From assembly GCA_030278895.1 (NCBI GenBank), contig JARXKK010000010.1, forward strand, positions 1 to 44,363: a stretch of 44,363 bases of DNA. Reading direction: 5' to 3'. Shown here piece after piece: positions 1 to 7,352 of this stretch. This DNA comes from Acidobacteriota bacterium (GTDB lineage Bacteria; Acidobacteriota; Thermoanaerobaculia; UBA5066). The translations under genes were made by a program, and so were the position numbers. The stretch's first letter is position 1. Every line of letters begins with the position of its first letter. The notes beneath the pieces were generated by a model. That model saw only the letters and a list, made by a program, of their open reading frames with translations. It was not told the DNA's origin and searched no databases.

Positions 1-66
1 CAGCGTCTGCACGATGAGGAGAATGTCCTCGTCGTCGTCGACGATCAGGATCTTGTGCTCGTTCAC
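1..66 (-). CDS. Response regulator receiver domain, N-terminal fragment (runs off the window)
   Basis: Only the first 22 codons are inside the window. They read from a GTG start (66-64) as VNEHKILIVDDDEDILLIVQTL minus its last two residues and onward. The K-ILIVDDDED block is the first beta strand of a CheY-type receiver followed by the acidic Mg-binding pocket. The output domain lies outside the window, so the regulated process cannot be told. It is the last visible gene of the minus-strand series after acylphosphatase, with a 25-nt gap and no strong ribosome binding site, so co-transcription is possible but unproven. Confidence 0.75.
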   Translation of the reverse strand, partial: MNEHKILIVDDDEDILLIVQTL

Positions 67-91
67 GGGACTGCGATCTTAAACGGTGGGC

Positions 92-418
92 TCAAAATTC
101 CACGTCGCAGGCGGCCAGATCCTCGTTCGAGGGACTGGAGCCCAGCGTCTCCGCGTCGACCCGTGTGATGCGAGAGAGGCGAGGCCCTTCGCCGAGGGCC
201 GCTTCGAGGCGGTCGAGGGCGTGAACGGCGCCGGACGCCATCACCTGCACCCGGCCGTCGTCGAGGTTTCGCGCGCCGCCCCGCAGCCTCAGCGCGCGGG
301 CCACGCGGGCGGCGAACGCGCGATAGCCGACGCCCTGCACGCGGCCCGAGATCGTCCAGCGGCGCGCCGCGCCATCCCATCCGCCCGAGCCGTCGAGCGC
401 CGCATCGGCGTCCGTCAC
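92..418 (-). CDS. acyP: Acylphosphatase
   Basis: A 108-residue acylphosphatase, which hydrolyses carboxyl-phosphate anhydrides in the cytoplasm. The core GRVQGVGYRAF holds the phosphate-cradle loop with its catalytic arginine. Further on, ARNLDDGRVQV matches the family's RNxxDG block, whose Asn activates the attacking water. The protein has about 20 extra N-terminal residues compared with the usual 90. The GTG start (418-416) overlaps the TGA of pcm in a GTGA arrangement, which decides the start and indicates translational coupling. It is the fifth gene of the operon that begins near position 2717. Confidence 0.88.
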   Translation of the reverse strand: MTDADAALDGSGGWDGAARRWTISGRVQGVGYRAFAARVARALRLRGGARNLDDGRVQVMASGAVHALDRLEAALGEGPRLSRITRVDAETLGSSPSNEDLAACDVEF

Positions 419-1113
419 GGAGAGATTTTTTCCTTCGGAGCGAAGCCGAAGCGGCCCACGAGAGGCACGTAAGCCACGGGGCCGGCGTCCTCCGTCCGGG
501 TCCGGCCGTTCGGGAGCTTGCGGACGACGAGGAGCTTCTGACGGCCGGGCGAACCGACCGGGATCACGAGGCGCCCCCCGACCGCGAGCTGGGCGACGAG
601 CGGATCGGGCACCTCGGGCGCGGCTGCCGCCACGAGGATCGCGTCGTACGGGGCGTGCTCGCCCCAGCCGTAGGACCCGTCGAACACTTTCACCGAGACG
701 TTCGAGATGCCGAGCGCTTTGAGAAGCCGCAGGGCTCCCTGCGCGAGCTCCGGGATGCGCTCGAGCGAAAAGACCCAGCGCGCGAGTCCCGCGAGGACCG
801 CTGCCTGATAGCCCGAGCCCGTGCCGACCTCCAGGACGCGGGCGGCGGGCGTCAGGGCCGCCAGCTCCGCCGCGCGGGCCACGTTCGCTGCCTGCGTGAT
901 CGTCTGGCCGTAGCCGATCGGCAGGGCATGGTCGCCGTAGGCCTCGCCCAGAAGGACGGACGGCACGAAGAGGTGGCGCGGCACGGCGGCCATCGCCTCG
1001 GCGACACGGCCGTCGCGGCACAACCCGGCCGCCTTCAGGCGCGCCACGAGCGCCCGCCGCTCTCCCGCGCCCGCACGGGCGGCGCGTGCGACCTCGGGAT
1101 CGGCCGGCTTCAC
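415..1113 (-). CDS. pcm: Protein-L-isoaspartate O-methyltransferase
   Basis: A 232-residue SAM-dependent methyltransferase that repairs isoaspartyl residues in aged proteins. It shows the PCMT signature ALPIGYGQTITQAANVA followed by SAM motif I, VLEVGTGSGYQAAVLAG, near residue 95, and a C-terminal strand region PVAYVPLVGRFGF typical of the family. Length is normal. The gene lies 10 nt downstream of surE, a classical bacterial pairing (surE-pcm) linked to stationary-phase and stress survival, and overlaps the acylphosphatase start by 4 nt. Confidence 0.93.
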   Translation of the reverse strand: MKPADPEVARAARAGAGERRALVARLKAAGLCRDGRVAEAMAAVPRHLFVPSVLLGEAYGDHALPIGYGQTITQAANVARAAELAALTPAARVLEVGTGSGYQAAVLAGLARWVFSLERIPELAQGALRLLKALGISNVSVKVFDGSYGWGEHAPYDAILVAAAAPEVPDPLVAQLAVGGRLVIPVGSPGRQKLLVVRKLPNGRTRTEDAGPVAYVPLVGRFGFAPKEKISP

Positions 1114-1123
1114 GTTTGCGATT

Positions 1124-1897
1124 TCATCCCGCGTCCGGCGGAGCGATCTTCTCCGCGAAGCCGTCCAGATCGGCGAGCGCCCGATAGTCGGTCATGTCCA
1201 TGTGGAGCGGCGTGATCGACACCCAGCCCTCGGCCACCGCGAGGAGATCCGTCCCCTCGGCCTTCGTGTCGACGAAGGTTCCGCCGATCCAGTAGTAAGG
1301 GCGTCCGCGCGGATCGATCTTCTCGACGATGTTCTCTCCGTACCGCCGCCGGCCCATCCGGGTCGGCCGGAAACCGCGCGGCTTTCCCGCGGGGATGTTC
1401 ACGTTCCAGAGCGTGTCGGCGGCGGGGGGATGGTCCTTCGCCCAGGCCAGGATCCTCTCGGCGGCCTTTTCCGCCTCGGAATAGTCGATCGCTCCCGCCG
1501 CGTCGCGCGCGTAGTCGAGAGAGAAGGCGATCGAAGGGACGCCGAGGAGCGTCCCTTCGAACGCGCAGGCGACCGTGCCCGAATACGTCACGTCATCGCC
1601 CAGATTCGGGCCCGCGTTGATGCCGGAGAACACGAAATCCGGCGGGTTCGCCTTCAGGACCGAACAGAGCGCGATGTTCACCGAGTCCGTCGGGGTGCCG
1701 TCGACGACCCAGGTCCTTTCCCCGGTCTTGAGGACTCGGAGAGGTCTGTGCATCGTGAGCGAATGGGCCGAGGCGCTCTGTTCGCGGTCGGGCGCGACGA
1801 CGTAGGTCTCGAAACCGGCGGCCTGCGCGGCCCTTTCGAGCGCGGCGATGCCGGGGCTGTGGACGCCGTCGTCGTTCGAGATGAGGGCTCTGGCCAT
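1124..1897 (-). CDS. surE: 5'/3'-nucleotidase SurE
   Basis: A 257-residue SurE survival protein, a metal-dependent nucleoside monophosphatase. The N-terminus ALISNDDGVHSPGIAAL carries the paired Asp metal ligands. DREQSASAHSLT and SGINAGPNLGDDVTYSGTV are the other family blocks, the latter containing the third metal ligand Asn. The ATG (1897-1895) shares one base with the TGA of the pterin synthase gene (TGATG), so the two are translationally coupled. Pcm follows directly. Confidence 0.95.
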   Translation of the reverse strand: MARALISNDDGVHSPGIAALERAAQAAGFETYVVAPDREQSASAHSLTMHRPLRVLKTGERTWVVDGTPTDSVNIALCSVLKANPPDFVFSGINAGPNLGDDVTYSGTVACAFEGTLLGVPSIAFSLDYARDAAGAIDYSEAEKAAERILAWAKDHPPAADTLWNVNIPAGKPRGFRPTRMGRRRYGENIVEKIDPRGRPYYWIGGTFVDTKAEGTDLLAVAEGWVSITPLHMDMTDYRALADLDGFAEKIAPPDAG

Positions 1898-2319
1898 CAC
1901 GATGGCCCCGTGTAGACGACCTTGTTGCGCTCGGTCTCGTGCAGCTCGATCCGGACGAGCCGGCCCGGCGCGAGGGCGGGAGCGAGCACGTCCCAGATCC
2001 GGATCGCGATGTTCTCGGCGGTCGGGTTCACGCCCGCGAGGAACGGCACGTCGACGTTCAGGTTCTTGCGGTCGCAAGCCCTGACGATGCGCTCGGCGAC
2101 CACGCGCTTCACGACGCCGAAGTCCATCACCCAGCCCATGACCGCGTCGACGGGCCCCTCCACCGTGACGTCGAGCCCGTAGGTGTGGCCGTGGCCGTGC
2201 GGGTTGTTGCATTTGTCGAACACGCGCCGATTCCACTCGGGGTCACGCGCGTCGTTGTGCAGCCGGTGGGCCGCGGAGAAGTGCGTGTGCGTCGTGATGC
2301 GGACGGAGGGCGCGCTCAT
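1897..2319 (-). CDS. 6-pyruvoyl-tetrahydropterin synthase / QueD family protein, eukaryote-like type
   Basis: A 140-residue T-fold pterin synthase. The motif FSAAHRL gives the first Zn-binding His, and KCNNPHGHGHTY gives the catalytic Cys and the other two Zn His residues. The Cys-to-HGH spacing (C, five residues, HGH) and words such as DRKNLNVDVPF, TTEN-like PTAENIA and ERNKVVYTG resemble animal PTPS more than E. coli QueD (C, three residues, HGH), although the local sequence can be read either way. The substrate product could be 6-pyruvoyltetrahydropterin or 6-carboxytetrahydropterin. No queC/E/F neighbours are present to support a queuosine role. ATGA overlap with the upstream gene fixes the start. 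Confidence 0.85.
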   Translation of the reverse strand: MSAPSVRITTHTHFSAAHRLHNDARDPEWNRRVFDKCNNPHGHGHTYGLDVTVEGPVDAVMGWVMDFGVVKRVVAERIVRACDRKNLNVDVPFLAGVNPTAENIAIRIWDVLAPALAPGRLVRIELHETERNKVVYTGPS

Positions 2320-2717
2320 CGTCCCCACCTGCGGCGCGCGTTCTCCCAGAGGAGGAGGCGCCGGTAGAGCTCCTCGGGCGTCGTCTCGACGTACACGGTT
2401 TGAGAGTAGGCGATCGCCCGCGACCGCTGTCCTTCCCGGCAGGCGTGCTCGGCAGCTTCCGCCGGCGTGCAGGGCTTGAAGTCGAACACGGGCGTCCCGT
2501 CCATGACGTCGCCGACCATGACGGCGAGCGCCGTCACGCCGAGGAGCGCGAGACAGGACGCAAGTTCGGCCTTGCCGGCCGCCGTGCTCGCGACTTCCGA
2601 CCTCCCCGCGGCCTCGAATCCCGCCGGGACGAACCACCGGACGGAAAAGGAGAGGGGATCGCCATCGTGGCCGCTGCGGAGGTAGATCCGCTGCGCATTC
2701 TCGGGAGCCGGTCGCAT
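2316..2717 (-). CDS. Conserved-looking small protein of unknown function
   Basis: A 133-residue protein starting at MRPAPENAQRIYL (ATG 2717-2715). An in-frame ORF continues upstream, but the extra segment looks like untranslated leader. The only recognisable word is MDGTPVFDFKPCTP, which resembles the DGTPVLDIKP block of the TrmO/TsaA tRNA-methyltransferase family. The rest does not obviously match that fold, so no function is assigned. There is no signal peptide and no membrane segment. It is first in the operon and overlaps the pterin synthase start by 4 nt (ATGA), so it is very likely translated. Confidence 0.6.
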   Translation of the reverse strand: MRPAPENAQRIYLRSGHDGDPLSFSVRWFVPAGFEAAGRSEVASTAAGKAELASCLALLGVTALAVMVGDVMDGTPVFDFKPCTPAEAAEHACREGQRSRAIAYSQTVYVETTPEELYRRLLLWENARRRWGR

Positions 2718-2752
2718 TCGCGCGCAGTTTAGACCCGATGCAAATGCACCCC

Positions 2753-2782
2753 TTGACCGGATCCCGACGCGGGCCCTAACCA
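2753..2782 (+). promoter_or_regulatory. Possible sigma-70-type promoter for the 2839 gene
   Basis: TTGACC at 2753-2758 matches 5 of 6 bases of the -35 consensus. It is followed after 18 nt by TAACCA, a weak -10. It lies in the divergent gap between two start codons. A ribosome binding site AGGTGAGG sits just before the ATG at 2839. The -10 is poor, so this is tentative. Confidence 0.25.
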
Positions 2783-2838
2783 TCTGAAGGGATTCCGATT
2801 CAAGCGGCCCTCGGAGACCGCGGAAAGGTGAGGTTTGC

Positions 2839-3267
2839 ATGAAAAAAGGTCATTTCCGCCTGTTCGCGTTGCTCGGAGGAGGTCTCGTGCTCGTCCTCGC
2901 GCTAGCCGGCTTCTGGCTGGTCCAGAGCAAGCCGCTCGACACGACCTGGACGCCGACCCATCTCGCGCTGCCGCTCTCGACGCAGGCCGATCGTCTCGAA
3001 GTCCTCGTCAGCGACGTCCCGCTCGAAAAGGCGATTGCCGAGAAGAGCCTCACGTTGATGACGGCGGCGGGCCCCCTGGTCGTCAAGGAGTCCACCGTGC
3101 GCGTGAACAACGCCGATCAGCTCCGCGAGGCGCGTTTCATGCCGCTTCTCGTGCTGTCGGCCATCGCGGGCGGCGCGCTCGTGCTCTTCCTCGTCGGTCT
3201 CTTCGCGCCGCGGATCGGCGCCTTCCACCAGAACGGCCTGATCGACATGCACCTCGACACCCTTTGA
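2839..3267 (+). CDS. Small bitopic/two-helix membrane protein, unknown function
   Basis: A 142-residue protein not assigned to any family. It has an N-terminal hydrophobic segment around residues 7-28 (LFALLGGGLVLVLALAGFWL) and a second around 100-122. Between them is a soluble region of about 70 residues predicted to lie outside the cytoplasm. The start is well supported by AGGTGAGG eight bases upstream of the ATG. It is divergent from the minus-strand repair operon and lies 29 nt before the TMTC-like glycosyltransferase gene, so the two may be co-transcribed. Confidence 0.7.
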   Translation: MKKGHFRLFALLGGGLVLVLALAGFWLVQSKPLDTTWTPTHLALPLSTQADRLEVLVSDVPLEKAIAEKSLTLMTAAGPLVVKESTVRVNNADQLREARFMPLLVLSAIAGGALVLFLVGLFAPRIGAFHQNGLIDMHLDTL

Positions 3268-3296
3268 GGCACACCTAGAGGCCTTATCCTCCCTGC

Positions 3297-5075
3297 GTGA
3301 CGAAGAGGGTTCTCCTCGGCGCAGGGATCGCGCTCGTCCTCGCCGTGGTGGCGGCTTACGTCCCCGCGCTGAAGTCCGGCTTCGTCTGGAACGACGACAC
3401 CTACCTCACGGAGAACCGGACTCTCGACGGGTTCGAAGGGCTGCGTCTCATCTGGACCGAGCCGAAGGCCAACGAGCAGTACTACCCGATGGTCTTCTCC
3501 TCGTTCTGGGTCGAGAAGCGCCTCTGGTCCCTGCGGCCCTTCGGCTATCACCTCGTCAACGTCCTCCTGCACGCCGGATCGGCCCTCCTCCTGTGGTGGC
3601 TCCTCGTCCGCCTCGGCTTGCCCGGAGCGCCTTTCGCCGCCGCTCTCTTCGCGTTTCACCCCCTGAACGTCGAGTCCGTCGCCTGGATCACCGAGCGCAA
3701 GAACACGCTCTCCCTCCTCCTCTCGCTCCTTTCGATGCACGCGTGGTATTCGTTCCAGGGCGCGCGCGCGAGGGCTTTCGAACCGAAGAAGAAGAACAGG
3801 CGCGCCGTGCGGACGGCCGAGCCGTGGTGGCGGCGGCCCGCGGTCTTCTATGCCCTCTCCCTCGCCTGTCTCGTCCTCGCTCTCTTCGCGAAGACGACGG
3901 CCTGCGTCGTCCCTGCCGTGCTTCTCGTCCTGGCCTGGTGGCGGAAAGGGCGCGTGGAGCCCCGCGACGTGCGGCCACTTCTTCCTCTCTTCGCCGTCGG
4001 CGCCGCTCTCGCCCTCGAAACCGCCTGGCTCGAGCGGACGATGGTGCAGGCGGCGGGACGAGAGTGGGAAATCGGGGCGGCCGGGCGCTTCGTCCTCGCC
4101 GGTCAGACCTCCCTGTTCTACGCAAGCAAGCTCTTTTTCCCCGCAAAACTCGCCTTCTTCTACGAACGTTGGACCGTCGACCCGCGCGATCTCCGCCAAT
4201 GGCTCGGGACGGCATGCGTCCTCGGGCTCGTGGCGGCATCGTGGTTTCTCAGGCGCCGCATCGGGCGCGGGCCCCTCGCCTCGCTCCTGCTCTTCCTCGG
4301 CGTCCTCGTTCCCGCGATGGGGTTCTTCAACGTGTACGCGATGCGCTATTCGTGGGTCGCGGACCACTTCGCTTATCAGGCCGTCGCCGTTTTCGCCGCG
4401 TGCGTCGCGTGCGGAGCGGCGACCTGGATCGCCCCGCTCGGAATCGCGCCGCGTCGATCGGCCGTGGTCCTGAGCGTGGCCGCCCTCGCCGCCCTCGCGT
4501 GGCGGACGAACGCAGAGAGCCGGAGCTTCCATGACGAGGAGTCACTCTGGCGGGAGACGCTGGAAAGGACGCCCTCCTGCTTCATGTGTGAAACGAACTA
4601 CGGAAACTGGCTGATGGAGAAGGGGCGCGATACCGAGGCCGTCCCTCACCTGGAGAAATCGCTGATTCTGAAGCCCGACAACGTGCCGGCGCTCCTGAAC
4701 CTCGCGCGCATCGCGGACCAGGGCGGCCGCCTCGACGCGGCGGTGAGCCATTTGCAGGCGGCGCTACGCATCGCCCCGCAGGACACGACCGTGCTCATCA
4801 ACCTCGGAACCGCGAGCACGAAAGCCGGGCGGCTGGACGAGGCCGTCACGTCATACGAGGAAGCGCTGCGCCTCGGGTCGCCGGAAGGCCAGGTCGCGCA
4901 GAACGGCCTCGGCGTCGCGCTGATGAGGCGCGGGCAGGTGGCAGACGCGATCGAGCACTTCCGCGAGGCTCTGCGCCTCGACCCGAGCTACGCATACGCC
5001 CGTGCCAACCTCGAGCGGGCGCTTTCCGCGCCGCGCGGGCTGGGCCCGCTGGCGCCGCGTCCTCCCGGACGTTGA
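3297..5075 (+). CDS. TMTC-like membrane glycosyltransferase with C-terminal TPR repeats
   Basis: A 592-residue protein with about ten hydrophobic segments in residues 1-405 and roughly four TPR units in residues 425-585. The first loop has FVWNDDTYLTEN, an acidic pair after the first helix as in GT-C enzymes of the PMT/TMTC group. FHPLNVESVAWITERKNTL is the hallmark word of bacterial TMTC-like TPR proteins. Family knowledge suggests transfer of a sugar from a polyprenyl-phosphate donor to exported proteins or glycans; the acceptor is unknown. The GTG start has no clear ribosome binding site. The acyl-CoA dehydrogenase gene begins 19 nt downstream. Confidence 0.8.
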   Translation: MTKRVLLGAGIALVLAVVAAYVPALKSGFVWNDDTYLTENRTLDGFEGLRLIWTEPKANEQYYPMVFSSFWVEKRLWSLRPFGYHLVNVLLHAGSALLLWWLLVRLGLPGAPFAAALFAFHPLNVESVAWITERKNTLSLLLSLLSMHAWYSFQGARARAFEPKKKNRRAVRTAEPWWRRPAVFYALSLACLVLALFAKTTACVVPAVLLVLAWWRKGRVEPRDVRPLLPLFAVGAALALETAWLERTMVQAAGREWEIGAAGRFVLAGQTSLFYASKLFFPAKLAFFYERWTVDPRDLRQWLGTACVLGLVAASWFLRRRIGRGPLASLLLFLGVLVPAMGFFNVYAMRYSWVADHFAYQAVAVFAACVACGAATWIAPLGIAPRRSAVVLSVAALAALAWRTNAESRSFHDEESLWRETLERTPSCFMCETNYGNWLMEKGRDTEAVPHLEKSLILKPDNVPALLNLARIADQGGRLDAAVSHLQAALRIAPQDTTVLINLGTASTKAGRLDEAVTSYEEALRLGSPEGQVAQNGLGVALMRRGQVADAIEHFREALRLDPSYAYARANLERALSAPRGLGPLAPRPPGR

Positions 5076-5094
5076 GCCGAAACCTGGAGGCCAC

Positions 5095-6297
5095 ATGGAC
5101 TTCACCGAATCTCCCAACGTCAAGACCATCCGCGGCATCGTCCGGGCGTTCATGGAGAAGGAGGTCTACCCTCTCGAGCCCGTGCTCCGGCAGAAGGGCT
5201 TCCAGGCGCTCCTTCCCGTCCTCAAGGAGAAGCGGGAACGGGCGCGCGAGACGGGGCTTTGGACCGCGCACGTGCCCGACGCGTTCGGCGGCGCCGGCCT
5301 CACGCTGACCGAGTTCGCCCACATGAGCGAGGAGCTTGGCAAGAGCCCCATCGGCCACTACCTCTTTAATGTCCAGGCGCCGGACGTGGGGAACATGGAG
5401 CTCCTCATGGCGCACGGCACGCCGGAGCAGAAGGAGAAATTCCTTTTCCCGCTCATCCGCGGCCAGGTCCGAAGCTGCTTCACGATGACCGAGCCCGAGT
5501 TCGCGGGATCGAACCCGGTCTGGATGGGCACGACGGCCCGGCGGGACGGCGACGCATGGGTCCTCAATGGCCACAAGTGGTTCGCCTCCTCGGCGGACGG
5601 AGCCGCGTTCGCGATCTGCATGGCCGTGACGAATCCGGAGGCCGACCCCTACCGCCGCGCCAGCATGATCCTCGTCCCCACGGACACGCCGGGCTTCACG
5701 CTGCTGGGCAACGCCTCCGTGATGGGCGAACGCGGCGGCGACTGGGCGAGCCACGGAGAGGTGAGCTACCAGAATGCGCGCGTGCCCCTCGGGAACCTCC
5801 TCGGCACCGAGGGTGCGGGCTTCGCGCTCGCGCAGGAGCGGCTCGGCCCCGGGCGCATTCACCACTGCATGCGCTGGATCGGGGTCTCGGAGCGCGCGTT
5901 CGACATTCTCTGCCGGCACGTGTCGACGCGCGAGCTCGCTCCCGGACGCCTCCTCGGCACGAAGCAGATCGTGCAGCAGGGCATCGCCGAGAGCCGCGCC
6001 GAGATCCACGCGGCGCGTCTGATGGTCCTGCACGCGGCCTGGAAAATCGAGAAGGAGGGAGCCGAAGCGGCGCGCGAGGAGATCTCCCTGATCAAGTTCA
6101 CCGTCGCGCGGACGATGCTGCGCGTCCTCGATCGCGCGATCCAGGGTCTCGGCGCCCTCGGGATGACGGACGACACGCCGCTCGCCTGGTGGTACGCCCA
6201 CGAGAGGGCCGCGCGCATCTACGACGGCGCGGACGAAGTGCATCTCGAGGTCGTCGCGCGCCGCATCCTCCGCCGCTACGGGATGACCGCCCGCTGA
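5095..6297 (+). CDS. Acyl-CoA dehydrogenase, ACAD10/11-like
   Basis: A 400-residue FAD-dependent acyl-CoA dehydrogenase. FTMTEPEFAGSNP is the conserved central strand block, and the C-terminal helices end with RIYDGADEVHLEVVARRIL. In MCAD-type enzymes the catalytic base is Glu in IYEG. Here the equivalent position, about residue 377, is Asp, as I would expect for the ACAD10/11-like branch. The start ATG at 5095 is chosen because GGAGG lies four bases upstream; the longer in-frame ORF overlaps the previous gene. The next gene, an APH-like kinase, overlaps the stop (TGATG). Mammalian ACAD10/11 fuse these same two activities for 4-hydroxyacyl-CoA breakdown, which is the inferred role. Confidence 0.9.
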   Translation: MDFTESPNVKTIRGIVRAFMEKEVYPLEPVLRQKGFQALLPVLKEKRERARETGLWTAHVPDAFGGAGLTLTEFAHMSEELGKSPIGHYLFNVQAPDVGNMELLMAHGTPEQKEKFLFPLIRGQVRSCFTMTEPEFAGSNPVWMGTTARRDGDAWVLNGHKWFASSADGAAFAICMAVTNPEADPYRRASMILVPTDTPGFTLLGNASVMGERGGDWASHGEVSYQNARVPLGNLLGTEGAGFALAQERLGPGRIHHCMRWIGVSERAFDILCRHVSTRELAPGRLLGTKQIVQQGIAESRAEIHAARLMVLHAAWKIEKEGAEAAREEISLIKFTVARTMLRVLDRAIQGLGALGMTDDTPLAWWYAHERAARIYDGADEVHLEVVARRILRRYGMTAR

Positions 6298-7334
6298 TGC
6301 CGCCCGCCGGGACCCGCCCGGGCGAGGAGCTGGACGCCGCCGCGGTGGATGCGTGGCTCAAGCCGCGTGTCGCCGGGCTGTCCGGTTCGCCCCGCGTGAC
6401 GCAATTTTCCGGCGGCGCTTCGAACTGGACGTACCGGCTCGAATACCCCGGCTTCGACCTCGTGCTCCGGAGGCCGCCCGCCGGCACGAAGGCGAAGTCG
6501 GCCCACGACATGGCGAGGGAGTTCCGGGTGCAGCAAGCGCTGCGTCCGGTCTATCCGTTCGTCCCCGAGATGATCGCGCTCTGCGACGACCCCGCGGTGA
6601 TCGGGTGCGACTTCTACGTGATGCGCCGCATCCCGGGGCTCATTCCGCGGGTGCGGTTGCCGGAGGGCCTTACGCTCTCGCCCGCGCGGGCGCGGACGCT
6701 ATGCCTCTCGTTCATCGACCGTCTCGTGGACCTGCATCGCGTCGACGCGCGGGCCGCGGGGCTCGAGAGCCTCGGCAAAGGCGCGGGATACGCGCGAAGG
6801 CAGATCGAGGGCTGGACCGTTCGCTACGGCGAAGCGCGGACGTGGAACGTGCCGCGCTTCCGGAATGTCATCGCCTGGCTGCGGGCGCACGTGCCGGAGG
6901 ACGCCGCCATGTGCGTCATCCACAACGATTTTCGGTTCGACAACCTCGTTCTCGATCCCGGTGACCCGACACGCGTCGTCGGCGTTCTCGACTGGGAGAT
7001 GGCCACGCTCGGCGATCCCCTGATGGATCTCGGCAACAGCCTCGCGTACTGGGTCGAGGCCGGAGACGACGCCGTGGCCCGCGCCACGCGCCGCCAGCCG
7101 ACTCACCTGCCGGGCATGCTCACGCGCCGCGAGGTCGCCCTCGCCTACTTCGAGAAGTCGGGCCTCGCGCCGCGCGACACGACCTTCTACGAGGTCTACG
7201 GCCTCTTCCGCCTCGCCGCCATCGCGCAGCAGATCTACTTCCGTTACCACCGGCGGGAGACGCGCAACCCTGCGTTCAGGCGATTCTGGCTGTTGGTTCA
7301 CTACCTCGCGTGGCGGTGCGCGCGGTTGATCTGA
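6297..7334 (+). CDS. APH-like phosphotransferase, ACAD11-type acyl kinase partner
   Basis: A 345-residue aminoglycoside-phosphotransferase-fold kinase. The N-lobe has FSGGASNWTYRLEY and the VLRRPP lysine-strand equivalent. The catalytic loop is VIHNDFRFDNLVLDP around residue 207 (HNDxxxxN), and the Mg-binding DFG equivalent is VLDWEMATLGDP around residue 230. DLGNSLAYW is typical of the kinase domain of ACAD10/11. It is coupled by TGATG overlap to the dehydrogenase gene. From the mammalian and Pseudomonas levulinate systems, the likely reaction is phosphorylation of a hydroxyacyl-CoA before dehydrogenase-assisted conversion. Antibiotic resistance is unlikely. Confidence 0.88.
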   Translation: MPPAGTRPGEELDAAAVDAWLKPRVAGLSGSPRVTQFSGGASNWTYRLEYPGFDLVLRRPPAGTKAKSAHDMAREFRVQQALRPVYPFVPEMIALCDDPAVIGCDFYVMRRIPGLIPRVRLPEGLTLSPARARTLCLSFIDRLVDLHRVDARAAGLESLGKGAGYARRQIEGWTVRYGEARTWNVPRFRNVIAWLRAHVPEDAAMCVIHNDFRFDNLVLDPGDPTRVVGVLDWEMATLGDPLMDLGNSLAYWVEAGDDAVARATRRQPTHLPGMLTRREVALAYFEKSGLAPRDTTFYEVYGLFRLAAIAQQIYFRYHRRETRNPAFRRFWLLVHYLAWRCARLI

Positions 7335-7352
7335 AGCTCTCGGGGCCCGCCG

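Noticed and set aside
3117-4532. Long minus-strand frame opposite the TMTC-like gene
   Set aside because: Composition is charged and repetitive (Glu/Gly/Arg); the plus-strand protein is clearly real.
6297-7334. Aminoglycoside resistance gene
   Set aside because: The APH fold is present, but coupling to an ACAD11-like dehydrogenase and ACAD-type motifs point to acyl metabolism.
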